The position numbers were made by a program, and so were the translations under genes. Below the pieces are notes generated by a model, which saw nothing but the letters and a program-made list of their open reading frames with translations, had not been told where the DNA came from and did no database searches. From positions 1-46,430 of the forward strand of contig JABWCD010000037.1 of the NCBI GenBank assembly GCA_013359265.1: DNA of 46,430 nt, in the 5' to 3' direction. Origin of the DNA: Candidatus Hydrogenedentota bacterium (GTDB lineage Bacteria > Hydrogenedentota > Hydrogenedentia > Hydrogenedentales > SLHB01). Of this stretch, positions 1-8,969 are shown one piece after another (position 1 is the first letter of the stretch; every line of letters begins with the position of its first letter).

Positions 1-56
1 AGGAGAAACCAGGCACTCACACCACTGAACTTACAACGCTCCCAAACCCTTCATGC

Positions 57-437
57 CTAAAAAATCATCATGATCGCTTTCCAAACTGCGGAAGTTGGGC
101 TAGAATTCCATGATCGCGATTGCCACTTGCATCTTACGTCGAGATACTTCATCGAAAATCTGGACTTCCAATACTTTATCCACGGATCGATATCGGTCAC
201 GCCATCGCCCGGGGACGCAAAAAAGTGAAGATGGTCGGGCAATATAACGTAACGGCCGACAAGCCATGCGTTCGCCTCTTGCCACGCCTCGCGCAGTAAC
301 GCGTGAACGCGAGAATTGGCCAACCATGGCTTGCGTTGACGTGTGCAGACGGTCGCAAGAATTATGTACCCGCGGTCAAGGAAGTAGTTGCCGTCGGCGG
401 GATTACCTCGCTCGGGATGGTCAGTGTCGCTCGACAT
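57..437 (-). pseudogene. REP-associated tyrosine transposase (RAYT), 3' end decayed
   Basis: The 126-residue frame has the N-terminal half of an IS200-like Y1 transposase of the RAYT type. An aromatic YIILATVCTRQRKPWLA strand is followed by GRYVILPDHLHFF, whose H69-x-H71 pair is the metal-binding HUH-type motif. RAYTs nick single-stranded DNA at REP palindromes and are normally about 150-200 residues. Here the frame ends soon after KWQSRSW, where the family continues into a conserved L-R-x-x-E-S stretch and a C-terminal helix. A neighbouring frame (about 60-100) reads FRSLESDHDDF, so a frameshift plus decay is likely. The start at 437 has GGAG ten bases upstream. A REP palindrome lies 26 bp upstream of the start (463-488). 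The protein is probably inactive. Confidence 0.7.
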
Positions 438-462
438 TGCGGTGAATCTCCATGACGAAGGT

Positions 463-488
463 GGCTCGGACGGAGCCTCGCCCCACCC
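463..488 (-). repeat. REP palindrome, copy A (next to RAYT)
   Basis: Read on the minus strand this is GGGTGGGGCGA followed by the hairpin GGCTC-CGTCC-GAGCC (5-bp stem, 5-nt loop). The same 26-bp unit recurs at 19253, 19325, 31693 and 37206. It lies just upstream of the RAYT start, in the same orientation, which is the expected arrangement of a RAYT and its cognate REP. Confidence 0.8.
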
Positions 489-526
489 TTGTCCCGTTCA
501 CGGCCAGAAATGTAACACACGTTCTG

Positions 527-3415
527 CTACAGCGCCGACAAATCGATTTCGAGCGGCTGTTGATTCGGGCCAATCTCGATGGGATGGCTGTAGGCGGGCG
601 TGCGCGGAAGGTTCAGCAGCGCGTTGATATCGGGGTTGGACTCGTCGAAGTCCATGGTGTAGACCTCGAGCGTGTAGTTGCCCGGCGGGACGTTTTCCAT
701 GGAGAACGCGCCGTCCTGCCCCGCGACAGTTTGGCTGCCAAGCGAACGCAACGATTCGAGCAGATTTGAAAAATCGGTCAGATCGAGATTGGACAGCGAC
801 GTGCCGTCGGGTCTGCGCAACGCAACGAGCGTAAGCGTGCCAAGGTCGCCGCCGGACAAGGTGCCGGTGACTTTCACGCCGCCCGAACCGCCGAGCGAGA
901 TGTCCGCGGCCTCGCCGTCGTTAATATCCACGACCTGCGGGCTGAACTGAATTCCCGCGCCGCCCGACGCGATCCGAGACGGATCGAACGCGGCGATCAT
1001 GTGCGTGCCCGAAGTAAGCCCCTTTACGTCGAACCGGCCCTGGCTGTCGGTCTGCACGATCTCGACGCCGGACTCGCCCAGCATCACGATCATCGCACCG
1101 GGCTGCGGCCTGCCGTCAATCGTAAAAGTGCCGCGCGCTTCGCCTCCCTTGCCCAAAACGATCCGGTGCGCCGTGATGTCGCGTCCCGCCGATACCGTAA
1201 AGTTCGGGTCGATGCTTTTCGCATACTCGGTGTGCGACGCGACCAACCGATACGTGCCGGGCGCAACTTGATTCAGTGTGAACTCGCCGGATTCGTTGGT
1301 TGTCGTTGTGCCGGCAGTCTTCAACACGCCGGTGGGCACAAAAGCGGAAACGAGGTTCGCCGCGGTGTCTTGCGAGACGGGGCCAAGCTGAACCGTCGCG
1401 CCGCGCACGAGTTCGCCGTTTGGCCCAAACACCGTCCCACTGATCGTCACGCCCGGACTCAGCACGAGCTGCACGCCCGTCACGTCCTCGCCCGCGGCTA
1501 CTGCGAGCGGCGTTGTCTCCGCCGTCCCGCGCGACGCGCTCGACGCCTTCACGACGTACGAACCCGGCGCGAGCTTCGTAAACTCGAACTGCCCGTTTGC
1601 ATCCGTGCTTTCGCCACCGGGCTGCGCACCAAGTATGCCCTGCATCACGGAGATGAACGAGGAGACCTTACCCGATTCGTCGAGATTGGTGAGCCGCACG
1701 GAGCAGCCGGGAACGGGTTCGCCCGCACCGTCCACGACGAACCCGCTGAGAGACGCCGGCGGCGTAAGGCGCAAGGTCACGTCCGCGCCAACGGGCACCG
1801 CGGCTTGCTTCGCGATTCCCTCGTCCGCGCTTACCGAAAGATCGAACACCGGCCCACGCAGTTCCTTCAACTCAAAAGTCCCGTCCGCTTCCGTTGTCGC
1901 GCCATAGCTGCGGCCCGTGTTGCCCACTTGCCGCGCTTCAACGCGGGCGTCTGCTGTAGGCGCGCCGTTCTCGTCGAGCACGACGCCCTTGATCGAACCC
2001 TGTACCGGATCGTCGGCGTTCTTGGGCGTCTCTTTTGCGATGATTATTTCCACGCCCGAAACGTCGGTGACGCCGTCCGCTTCGACCTTCGCCGATTTAT
2101 TCTGCGAGTTTGAGGCGCGGCCAATGAAGCCGCCGCTGAACTCGCCCTCGGGCCGCAGCCAATACGAACCCGCGCTCACGTTTTCGAGCGCAAAGCTACC
2201 GTCGTCGTTTGTGCGCGTGCCGCGCGGTCCCGTGAAGAAATCCCAGTTTTCGCCGCTTTCGGGAAACAGTAGCAGTGACGACCCCGATGCCGGCGATCCG
2301 TCGACGTAGCGCGCCGTTCCGCTTACTGTGCTCCCGCGCGTCAACGAAATCTCGACACGCGGCGCGGCCTTCATTCGGTCGAGTGTGACAAGTTCGCTCG
2401 CGCCCATCGCGAGTCCGCCCGCGCGCGCAACCGCGTGATACTCCGAGTCGAAGTCCAGGCCGCGCAGTACAAACTCGCCCTGCTCGTCCGTGCGCGTCTC
2501 GGTGGGCCCGATGTTGCCGACCGCGCCCGTGCTCATGCGCTGCATCGTGCGCCGGATCATTTGCGTGGGCATTGCCATGACCGTTGCATCCGCGACGGGC
2601 TGGCCGGTCTGCGCGTTGCGTACGCGTCCGGTGATCTCTGCGCCGCGCTCGACCATGAAGTTCACATTCTCGTATGTCTTGCCCGCTTCAATGTCGATGG
2701 CAACGGCGTCCTCCGGCTTGTAGAGATAGCCGGTGCCGCGCATACTCAGCATCGCGCGATACGATCCCGCCGGCACGCCGTCCAGCGCGTATGTGCCGTC
2801 CGCCTGGGTGCGCGCGCCGCGCCCCGGATCGAACTGCCGCCCGCGCATGCGCTCGAGAACGTTCTCCTGCGCGCCTACGAGTTCGATGCCGATCCCCTCG
2901 ACCGCTTCGCCGGTGCTCTTGTCTGTCACGCGGCCCGTTACGGTGCCGCCAAGCACGAGTTGAAAGTCCATCCGGACTTCGCCGCGACTGCCGATGCTAA
3001 GCGCATTGCGTTGCCGCGTATAGCCGGGCGCGAAGCAGACAATCGAATCGAAGGTGTCCGGTTCGATGCGCACTTCGTACGTGCCGTTCGCGTCCGTCGT
3101 CGATTCGGCCGGTTCGCGCACCTCCTGATCTCGGTCGCGGCGTTCTCGCCGCACGCGAATCTGTGCGTTATCAATTGTCGCGCCGGTCGCGGAATCGGTC
3201 ACGATTCCAAACACGCGAACGAGGGGCGAATCGGTCTCGGCGGGGGCCGCCGTGGTTTCCTGCGCCGGCGCTTCGGGCGGTGCGATTTCCCTGGCGGCCG
3301 GTGCCGCTACAGGTTGTGGTTTATGGGTCGCGGCCAGATAGATGCCAATGCCAATACCGATCGCGGCGACGGCCGCGATCAGAAGGGGGAGCGAGTTCTT
3401 CAATGTCGAGTTCAT
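527..3415 (-). CDS. Membrane-anchored protein with about nine carboxypeptidase-regulatory-like (Ig-fold) modules
   Basis: The product has 962 residues. Residues 8-30 (LPLLIAAVAAIGIGIGIYLAA) form one hydrophobic anchor, followed by a Pro/Ala/Glu-rich linker. The rest is a tandem array of roughly 90-100-residue beta-sandwich modules, each opening with a G-x-V-x-D-x-x-G-x-P-V-x-x-A pattern. Clear openings lie near residues 65, 155, 258, 365, 470, 552, 652, 755 and 845. Each module also has the typical T-D-x-x-G-x-F-x-L/V-x-x-L-x-P-G-x-Y block of CarboxypepD_reg/CnaB-like folds. No enzyme motif is visible. A structural or adhesive role outside the cytoplasmic membrane is inferred. It lies 41 bp downstream of the phosphoesterase gene on the same strand, so co-transcription is likely. 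Confidence 0.8.
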   Translation of the reverse strand: MNSTLKNSLPLLIAAVAAIGIGIGIYLAATHKPQPVAAPAAREIAPPEAPAQETTAAPAETDSPLVRVFGIVTDSATGATIDNAQIRVRRERRDRDQEVREPAESTTDANGTYEVRIEPDTFDSIVCFAPGYTRQRNALSIGSRGEVRMDFQLVLGGTVTGRVTDKSTGEAVEGIGIELVGAQENVLERMRGRQFDPGRGARTQADGTYALDGVPAGSYRAMLSMRGTGYLYKPEDAVAIDIEAGKTYENVNFMVERGAEITGRVRNAQTGQPVADATVMAMPTQMIRRTMQRMSTGAVGNIGPTETRTDEQGEFVLRGLDFDSEYHAVARAGGLAMGASELVTLDRMKAAPRVEISLTRGSTVSGTARYVDGSPASGSSLLLFPESGENWDFFTGPRGTRTNDDGSFALENVSAGSYWLRPEGEFSGGFIGRASNSQNKSAKVEADGVTDVSGVEIIIAKETPKNADDPVQGSIKGVVLDENGAPTADARVEARQVGNTGRSYGATTEADGTFELKELRGPVFDLSVSADEGIAKQAAVPVGADVTLRLTPPASLSGFVVDGAGEPVPGCSVRLTNLDESGKVSSFISVMQGILGAQPGGESTDANGQFEFTKLAPGSYVVKASSASRGTAETTPLAVAAGEDVTGVQLVLSPGVTISGTVFGPNGELVRGATVQLGPVSQDTAANLVSAFVPTGVLKTAGTTTTNESGEFTLNQVAPGTYRLVASHTEYAKSIDPNFTVSAGRDITAHRIVLGKGGEARGTFTIDGRPQPGAMIVMLGESGVEIVQTDSQGRFDVKGLTSGTHMIAAFDPSRIASGGAGIQFSPQVVDINDGEAADISLGGSGGVKVTGTLSGGDLGTLTLVALRRPDGTSLSNLDLTDFSNLLESLRSLGSQTVAGQDGAFSMENVPPGNYTLEVYTMDFDESNPDINALLNLPRTPAYSHPIEIGPNQQPLEIDLSAL

Positions 3416-3456
3416 GGCGGTACTTCAATTGACGCAAGCAATAGGACCCGTAACGA

Positions 3457-5283
3457 TCATTCGGCCAACGTCACCTTCGCCAACGGCGCTCCGGGCACGG
3501 CATCGCCGACGCCGGGCGTCAGTTCGGACCAGTGTCGCGTACGATCGGCATGCGACGGATCCAAGTCGTTGGACGCAATCGAAAACAGAAACGTCGCGCC
3601 TGGCGACAACTCGAGCGGCGCGACCTCGGACTTCGGGAATGCTGCTTCGTAGTGCGTGAGTTCGCCCGCGCGCTTCACCGCCAGTTTGACGGCCGCGTTA
3701 ACGACAATACTCTCGCGGTTCACGCCGTGATACATGAACACTTCCGGACCCGCATTCGTGAGCGTCAAGCCCCACTCCCAATAATGTTTGTAGACGCGTG
3801 GCGCGTTTGCGCGGTCTTCCATGCGGAAGAATAGTTGCAGGTTGTCCGCGGACCATACGATGTCGCCGGCGTAGGGTTGATGAAACTCGTCGTCTTTGAC
3901 CACTGCCGCGAGATACAGGTTTTCGGCGTCATATGCCAACTGAATCGACGTCTGGTGGTCGGCCGTATCGTTTACGTCGAACGCCCATCCATACGGCAGC
4001 GGGATAGATGCGACGTTCGACCACTCCGCGAGGTCGCCGTCTACGGCAATCGGACCCGGCGCGCGGCGCACGGTGTACGACGGCACGAGATTCAAACGCC
4101 CTTTAACCTCAATCGCCGCGCCGTGTTTTGCGTTGCTGTACGTTGTGGTGAACTCGGGCACGGGATACTTCACGGCAGCGGCGTCATCGGCCTTGATGTC
4201 GAACTCGAACGTCGCGAGCGGGCTCGATGTTATGCCCGACGCCGGCGCCGCAATTGCATACTTCATGCTCGCGGGCTGCACGTGCCAACCCGCCGGGACG
4301 GTCCACGCGATCTCTCCATCGCCGGGGGCTTGCACGGCGACGGAGACGGAACGGTCGAACGGCTCGCCGACAGGCACTTCGACCATTTCCGTTCTTATCC
4401 ATTCATTGCGCGCGAACTTGATTTCGTCGATGCGCGCCTGCGTGACGACGTCCTTCGGCAGAATCGAACCCGGCTTCACGACCGACCAGTCGAACCGGTC
4501 GCCGCGCACGCGTACCAGCACGAAGTGGTGAAAACCGCCTTCGTCTTCGGGTACCCGCACCTCTGCGCCGCCGCCCGCGCTAATTACGTAGTGGATACCG
4601 TCGCGATCGCCTACGTAGCGATAGATATGGTTGTCGCCGCCAAAGACCATGCGTACGGGGTGTTTCACGAGTACGTCGTGCACCATGGCCCACTGCCGGT
4701 CCCAGTCGCGCGCAAAATACGGTTGATGAATGAAAACGAAAACATGCTGCGCGGAATGCGATTCGAGCTCGTCCTTCAGCCACGCCAATTGCGATTCGGA
4801 AATGCGATCGACGACGTTGTTCTCTTCCGCATTGAGAATGACGAAACGCGAATTACCGTACGTGAACGCATAAGTCAGCGGGCCGACGCGCTCCGTCCAA
4901 ACCTTCTCGGTAGCCTCGTCGAAAACGTCGTGATTGCCCGTCGCGGGAAAGAGCGGAACCTGCAAATCTGCCGTAACGCGATCAAACTCGTCCCACTGTG
5001 CGGGAACGAGATCGGCCGACCCGCCGAGGATAATGTCGCCGACGTCGACGATGAACGCCGGCTTCAGCGCGTTGAAATCATGAATGAGCTGCTTGAACGT
5101 CTCGGACTGCTGGTCAACTTTGAGCGATCGCGTGTCCGCGACGACGGCGAAGTCGAACACATCCGGGGAGACCGGCGGGTCCTTCCGCAACATCTCGAAC
5201 GCGCGATCGGCGACGGTCCTCGCCGGTTCGGCGTACAAGACTCCCGTCATAATGAGTACGGCACAGCAGATTCGATTCGTCAT
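3457..5283 (-). CDS. Secreted calcineurin-like metallophosphoesterase with C-terminal carbohydrate-binding-like domain
   Basis: The 608-residue protein opens with a signal peptide (MTNRICCAVLIMTGVLYAEPA). Calcineurin-type metal-binding motifs follow in order: FDFAVVADTR, VDVGDIILGG, PATGNHD, FVFIHQPYF and FGGDNHIYRY. The last is usually GHxH, and here it is GGDNH. Residues from about 415 (VDGDLAEWSN, then YDAENLYLAAVVKDDEF and DNLQLFFRME) resemble a CBM9-like sugar-binding domain used as an extracellular module. It probably hydrolyses a phosphoester in the periplasm or outside the cell; the substrate is unknown. No strong Shine-Dalgarno is seen before the ATG at 5283. The gene leads a probable two-gene unit with the Ig-fold protein. 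Confidence 0.8.
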   Translation of the reverse strand: MTNRICCAVLIMTGVLYAEPARTVADRAFEMLRKDPPVSPDVFDFAVVADTRSLKVDQQSETFKQLIHDFNALKPAFIVDVGDIILGGSADLVPAQWDEFDRVTADLQVPLFPATGNHDVFDEATEKVWTERVGPLTYAFTYGNSRFVILNAEENNVVDRISESQLAWLKDELESHSAQHVFVFIHQPYFARDWDRQWAMVHDVLVKHPVRMVFGGDNHIYRYVGDRDGIHYVISAGGGAEVRVPEDEGGFHHFVLVRVRGDRFDWSVVKPGSILPKDVVTQARIDEIKFARNEWIRTEMVEVPVGEPFDRSVSVAVQAPGDGEIAWTVPAGWHVQPASMKYAIAAPASGITSSPLATFEFDIKADDAAAVKYPVPEFTTTYSNAKHGAAIEVKGRLNLVPSYTVRRAPGPIAVDGDLAEWSNVASIPLPYGWAFDVNDTADHQTSIQLAYDAENLYLAAVVKDDEFHQPYAGDIVWSADNLQLFFRMEDRANAPRVYKHYWEWGLTLTNAGPEVFMYHGVNRESIVVNAAVKLAVKRAGELTHYEAAFPKSEVAPLELSPGATFLFSIASNDLDPSHADRTRHWSELTPGVGDAVPGAPLAKVTLAE

Positions 5284-5377
5284 CGTTATGCACCATAGAT
5301 AGAAATCGCTTGAGTTTGTTCATCTTAGCACGTAGGGTGGACACAAGCCATGTGCGCAGGGTCGGAGTTTCGACAGC

Positions 5378-5605
5378 GTGGAACCAACCCAAAACCCTGA
5401 ATTCAAAATCCAAGATTCGAACGTCGGCCTGTGCGCCACGTGCGTTCACGGCCGCATCGTCCCGCACCCGCGCGGCGGCGACGCGTACTGGCGCTGCGGG
5501 AAGCACGATGAGGACAAGGCATTTGCGAAGTATCCGCGTTTGCCAGTCAATTCGTGCGCTGGGTACAGACCGGATGACGGATTGCCCGACGCCAGTTCAG
5601 GCTAA
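5378..5605 (+). CDS. Small cysteine-rich hypothetical protein
   Basis: The 75-residue product starts at GTG. Its core is LCATCVHGRIV, then YWRCGKHDEDKAFAKYPRLPV, then SCAGY, giving a C-x2-C ... C ... C set that could bind zinc. Similar short proteins with a CxxC, an arginine-rich strand and a KYPRLPV/C-GY ending occur in several environmental phyla as hypothetical proteins. No function is known to me. The GTG may not be the true start, because conservation appears to begin near VGLCATC (about 5423). The gene is convergent with the next gene. Confidence 0.55.
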   Translation: MEPTQNPEFKIQDSNVGLCATCVHGRIVPHPRGGDAYWRCGKHDEDKAFAKYPRLPVNSCAGYRPDDGLPDASSG

Positions 5606-5672
5606 AAAAACTCAACGGTTTACGCGTCCGACATGCCGGACTCATCCCGACGAATTCCCATGCGCAGTCTGT

Positions 5673-7343
5673 TCATTCCCCCTTGGTCTTCGCCCGGAAC
5701 TCCACTCGATGGGCAATGCCGGGACTCAGCAGCAATACGCTCCTGTCGGCAGCTTCACCCTCGTATATGAGCCACTTTGCATTGACCTTTCCGTTCTTTG
5801 AGTGATGGAGTACGACGCGATCAGGGTTACCCAGGATGTTTACGATTTGTTCCTCGGTGTGACCTTCCAGCGAAAGGGACGCACCGTTCCCTCGATACAT
5901 AACGCCTTCCCACGGCTTCGTCCAATCGTCGTCGCCTGCCGTGACTTGAAACCCAAAAAGTACCAGTCTCTCATCGGAATCGATTGTGCAGTGTATGCTG
6001 TGCGAACCGAAATACAAGACGCGCGCACCACGTCGATTCTCCACGTAGCGAGGGTCGCCGTCGCCAGCCTTTTCTGCTGGGGGCATGGCATGGTTTGCTG
6101 GACCGAGAAATCGTATCCGCTCGAGCGGTTCGCCAAGCCGAACACCGCACAGGGTCATGTCGTCCCAATTCGCAGTCAGGGGAGGCTTGTCGGCGTTCTC
6201 CCATAATTTGGTTGGGTTTTCCGGAGTAGGGCCCGCTTCGCACCAGTTCAGCGTCTCCGCATTACCTTTCGAATCCAGCCAAACGGAGAACATCCTGCCT
6301 TTATACACATGATGCTGAAAAACAGAGTGCCGTGCGCCGGGCTCTCCCGCATTTGTCGCTTCAGGAGGACCGAATATTTGGCTAATCTGATCGGATGTTA
6401 GGAACGCATCCACCTTGTGACGCTGTCCATCTAGCACGACTGTGCCAGGAAAAGCACGGCCGGTGCGCCGCGATGATTCCCGCAATTGGATTTGAATAGA
6501 ACTTACACGACCTTTCTCTGCATCGATCTGTACGCCCAGACTCGCGTACTTGTACGTGTCAACTTCCGATTCGTCATCGCACGACTCGCCGAATCGATCG
6601 CACGACGACACCGACATTTTCATATATTCACTGGCGCGCCCCAAGAACTGAAAATCGTTGAACGCATCGCCGATGCCCACGCCGCAGAGCGAACCTTTGT
6701 CCAAGTCTGCTACCAGTTCGATTGACTCGTCGCGGATCCAACCCTGCGTCGGGTTGTAGCGGCAGTCCTCGCTGATTCCGATTTGCGACACCGTGCCCTC
6801 GTCCGAAAAGTGGATCGAAACGGTCGCATCGTCGAAATAGTACTCGTAACCGGGCCACACGGGGCACGGATCGCCCTGATCGTCGATTCGGTCGGGCGTT
6901 CCCAGGATCGCGCGGATGTCCGCGTTTCGCATACTCGGCGCAATCGAAATCTCTTTCCCGTCGCGAACGATCTTGCCGCGAAATGGAGAAAAGCCGTCAC
7001 CCTCTGCAATGTGCAGCCACAACCGTTCGACGAGATTACGTGCGCGCACGCCGATGGAGATTCCACGTGCGAAGTATTGAAGTTCACGTCGCGCCTGAAA
7101 AAACACCAAGTACTTCCACGATCCCGGCAGGTGATAAACAGTGCGGTCGCACTTGTCGCATGGGCCAAGCCACGAGAGCCGGTCGATGGGATCGAAAAGG
7201 CGGACGTCGTTCAGGCTTGCCGAGTCCAGATTGATGACGAGGTCTTGCGCAGCCGGAGTCGCGACCCAACGCGTCGTCAAGTCCCCCTGCACAAACAAGC
7301 GCAGCGATTCCCATGTGTGGCGAAGGCCAACGAGTGAGTGCAT
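5673..7343 (-). CDS. Hypothetical protein built of three tandem two-part modules
   Basis: I chose the ATG at 7343 (MHSLVGLRHTW) because a TAGGAGG Shine-Dalgarno lies about 7 bases upstream; the frame is open 20 codons further. The product has 556 residues and no signal peptide. I do not recognise a named family. It contains an internal three-fold repeat. Part one of each unit reads LCGVGIGDAFNDFQFLG, LCGVRLGEPLERIRFLG, or the weaker LNDVRLFDPIDRLSWLG. Part two reads IRAILGTPDRID, ISQIFGPPEATN or IVNILGNPDRVV, each followed by an aromatic strand such as YEYYF, HVYKGRMFSVW or KWLIYEGE. The I-L-G-x-P-D-R element resembles a motif of small bacterial SmpA/OmlA-like or immunity-type beta proteins. 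Function is unknown. Confidence 0.65.
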   Translation of the reverse strand: MHSLVGLRHTWESLRLFVQGDLTTRWVATPAAQDLVINLDSASLNDVRLFDPIDRLSWLGPCDKCDRTVYHLPGSWKYLVFFQARRELQYFARGISIGVRARNLVERLWLHIAEGDGFSPFRGKIVRDGKEISIAPSMRNADIRAILGTPDRIDDQGDPCPVWPGYEYYFDDATVSIHFSDEGTVSQIGISEDCRYNPTQGWIRDESIELVADLDKGSLCGVGIGDAFNDFQFLGRASEYMKMSVSSCDRFGESCDDESEVDTYKYASLGVQIDAEKGRVSSIQIQLRESSRRTGRAFPGTVVLDGQRHKVDAFLTSDQISQIFGPPEATNAGEPGARHSVFQHHVYKGRMFSVWLDSKGNAETLNWCEAGPTPENPTKLWENADKPPLTANWDDMTLCGVRLGEPLERIRFLGPANHAMPPAEKAGDGDPRYVENRRGARVLYFGSHSIHCTIDSDERLVLFGFQVTAGDDDWTKPWEGVMYRGNGASLSLEGHTEEQIVNILGNPDRVVLHHSKNGKVNAKWLIYEGEAADRSVLLLSPGIAHRVEFRAKTKGE

Positions 7344-7464
7344 GCCCTGCCTCCTACCCCGATCATCGGCAGTATACACCCAAGTACGCGGAAGCAAGGT
7401 CACGGATTAACGCGCCCTCGTATGCGTAAAATGGCCGTGGCTTGCGCGATGAACTCGCGCGACG

Positions 7465-8223
7465 CTACATCGCCATGAACCCGCCGTCGACCACCATTTC
7501 CGCGCCGGTCATCCAGCTCGACTCGTCGGACGCAAGGAAGAGCGCCGCGTTCGCGATGTCCCGCGCGGTCCCAATCCGCCGCATCGGAATTTCATTCGCA
7601 ATCGCGACGCGTTTCTGATCGTTCAGATACGGCGCCTGCAACGGCGTATCGATAAATCCGGGATGAATGATGTTGCATCGGATTTGTTCGGGCGCAAACT
7701 GAATCGCGAGCGACTTCGTGAGCGAGATAAGCGCGCCCTTCGCGCAGGTGTACGAATCCTGCGCGAGCGTGAAGCCCGCCAGCGCCGAGATTGAGCCTAC
7801 AAGAATGATCGATCCGCCGCCCGCGTTGCGTAATGCGGGGATGCCGTGCTTGGTGAGGAAGAACGCGCCCTTGAGGTTAATCGCCTGCACGACGTCCCAG
7901 TTTTCCTCCGTCGTCTCGATTACCGATTTGTCGCGGTCCTTCCACAACACGCCCGCGTTCGCGTACAGAACATTGAGTTTGCCAAATGCACGTACGGTCT
8001 CCTCGATCGCGCGCTTGACGTCCGCCTCCTTGCTCACGTCGCCTTGCGCGAACACTGCCTTGCCGCCCGCTTGTTCGACCAATTTGACCGTCTCCTTGCC
8101 CGCGTCAGCGTTCATATCGAACACGCAGACCGATGCGCCTTCCTTGCCGAACAGGACGGATGCTTCGCGGCCCATGCCGAGGCCCGCGCCGGTGATGATT
8201 GCCACTTTGTCTTGGAGGCGCAT
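7465..8223 (-). CDS. SDR-family NAD(P)-dependent oxidoreductase
   Basis: This 252-residue classical short-chain dehydrogenase has the cofactor loop TGAGLGMG near residue 11. FDMNAD ends beta-2 (favouring NAD), the NAG motif is present, and the catalytic set is Ser (VGSISALAG), Tyr and Lys (YTCAK). The C-terminus WMTGAEMVVDGGF is typical of FabG-like and glucose-1-dehydrogenase-like enzymes. The substrate cannot be told. AAGGAG lies about 9 bases before the ATG. It is the downstream neighbour of the small lipoprotein gene on the same strand, 138 bp away with a possible terminator between, so it may have its own promoter. Confidence 0.9.
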   Translation of the reverse strand: MRLQDKVAIITGAGLGMGREASVLFGKEGASVCVFDMNADAGKETVKLVEQAGGKAVFAQGDVSKEADVKRAIEETVRAFGKLNVLYANAGVLWKDRDKSVIETTEENWDVVQAINLKGAFFLTKHGIPALRNAGGGSIILVGSISALAGFTLAQDSYTCAKGALISLTKSLAIQFAPEQIRCNIIHPGFIDTPLQAPYLNDQKRVAIANEIPMRRIGTARDIANAALFLASDESSWMTGAEMVVDGGFMAM

Positions 8224-8316
8224 GAATCGAGTACTCCTTCAATTGAATCGCCCGCGCGGACGGGCCATTGCGATACGCCCTCGCGCCCGGTTAAACGTGA
8301 CTGCCCCAAAGGAAAC

Positions 8317-8341
8317 GCGCCCTCGGACGGGCCAAGGGCGC
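8317..8341 (-). terminator. Possible intrinsic terminator after the NTF2-like lipoprotein gene
   Basis: GCGCCCT and AGGGCGC form a 7-bp stem around an 11-nt loop. On the minus strand it is followed by GTTTCCTTT, a weak T-rich tract. It lies 20 bp past the stop codon of the gene ending at 8362. Confidence 0.35.
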
Positions 8342-8361
8342 GAGAATGCACGCGTATTCCG

Positions 8362-8802
8362 TTATGCCTGGCCGCTGCTCGTGATCTTCCAGGCGCCGCC
8401 TTCTTTCTTCATCGAAATGGAAAGCGAGATGCCGCCCATGTCGCCGGAGAGCGCAACCGGCGCGACCACGGCTTCGCTGCCGTTTATCGAGATTTGCGCC
8501 GTCGCAACATCGACCTTCGCGCCGTCCAGGTAGCCGTTCGCGATCACATCCTGAAGAAATTGTTTCAGCGTCGATTTGTCGCGGCCCTCTTCGTCGCGGA
8601 ACGAATCCGAATAAAACGCGAGTATCGAATCGACGTTCTTCGCCGCCAACGCGCTGCCCCACTCGCCAAGCGTCTTGGTAATCGCGGTTTGGTCGTCGAC
8701 ACCTTTCGCCGCCGCCGAACCGCCGCCGGCCGTCGCGCACCCGGCGGCCATGCCAACACAACACAGAACGACTGCTGCCTGCACCAGGATTTTCGTCTTC
8801 AC
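8362..8802 (-). CDS. Putative NTF2/SnoaL-like (DUF4440-type) lipoprotein
   Basis: I chose the GTG at 8802 because AAGGGGA lies 7-10 bases upstream and it yields a clean lipoprotein signal: VKTKILVQAAVVLCCVGMAAGC, with lipobox MAAGC. An upstream frame adds 18 unlikely residues. The mature part begins with a short Gly/Ala linker. A roughly 110-residue cone-shaped domain follows, with the pattern I-x-x-x-L-x-x-W-x-x-A-L-x-x-K-D-x-D-x-I-L-x-F-Y-S-x-x-F and then beta strands ending KKEGGAWKITSSGQ, typical of SnoaL/DUF4440 proteins. No catalytic residue can be assigned. It is a periplasmic lipid-anchored protein of unknown ligand. Confidence 0.75.
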   Translation of the reverse strand: MKTKILVQAAVVLCCVGMAAGCATAGGGSAAAKGVDDQTAITKTLGEWGSALAAKNVDSILAFYSDSFRDEEGRDKSTLKQFLQDVIANGYLDGAKVDVATAQISINGSEAVVAPVALSGDMGGISLSISMKKEGGAWKITSSGQA

Positions 8803-8969
8803 GGCTCTGTCCCCTTGTATGGTTACTTGAATAGCGATGGGCGCCCTCACGCCCACACATGCCGGGCAATTCTAACGCGCGGCGCGCGCGCGTGCAACCG
8901 CCGCTTTTCATTGGTATACTTGGCGTTTTGGTGCTGCGAGGTCCCGTTAATTCGAGGTGAATCCATACG

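Noticed and set aside
1001-2113. Long plus-strand open frame of 370 codons opposite the Ig-fold protein gene
   Set aside because: Its Arg/His-rich composition is that of an antisense shadow of a GC-rich gene. It has no ribosome site or recognisable motif, while the minus strand has clear repeated modules.
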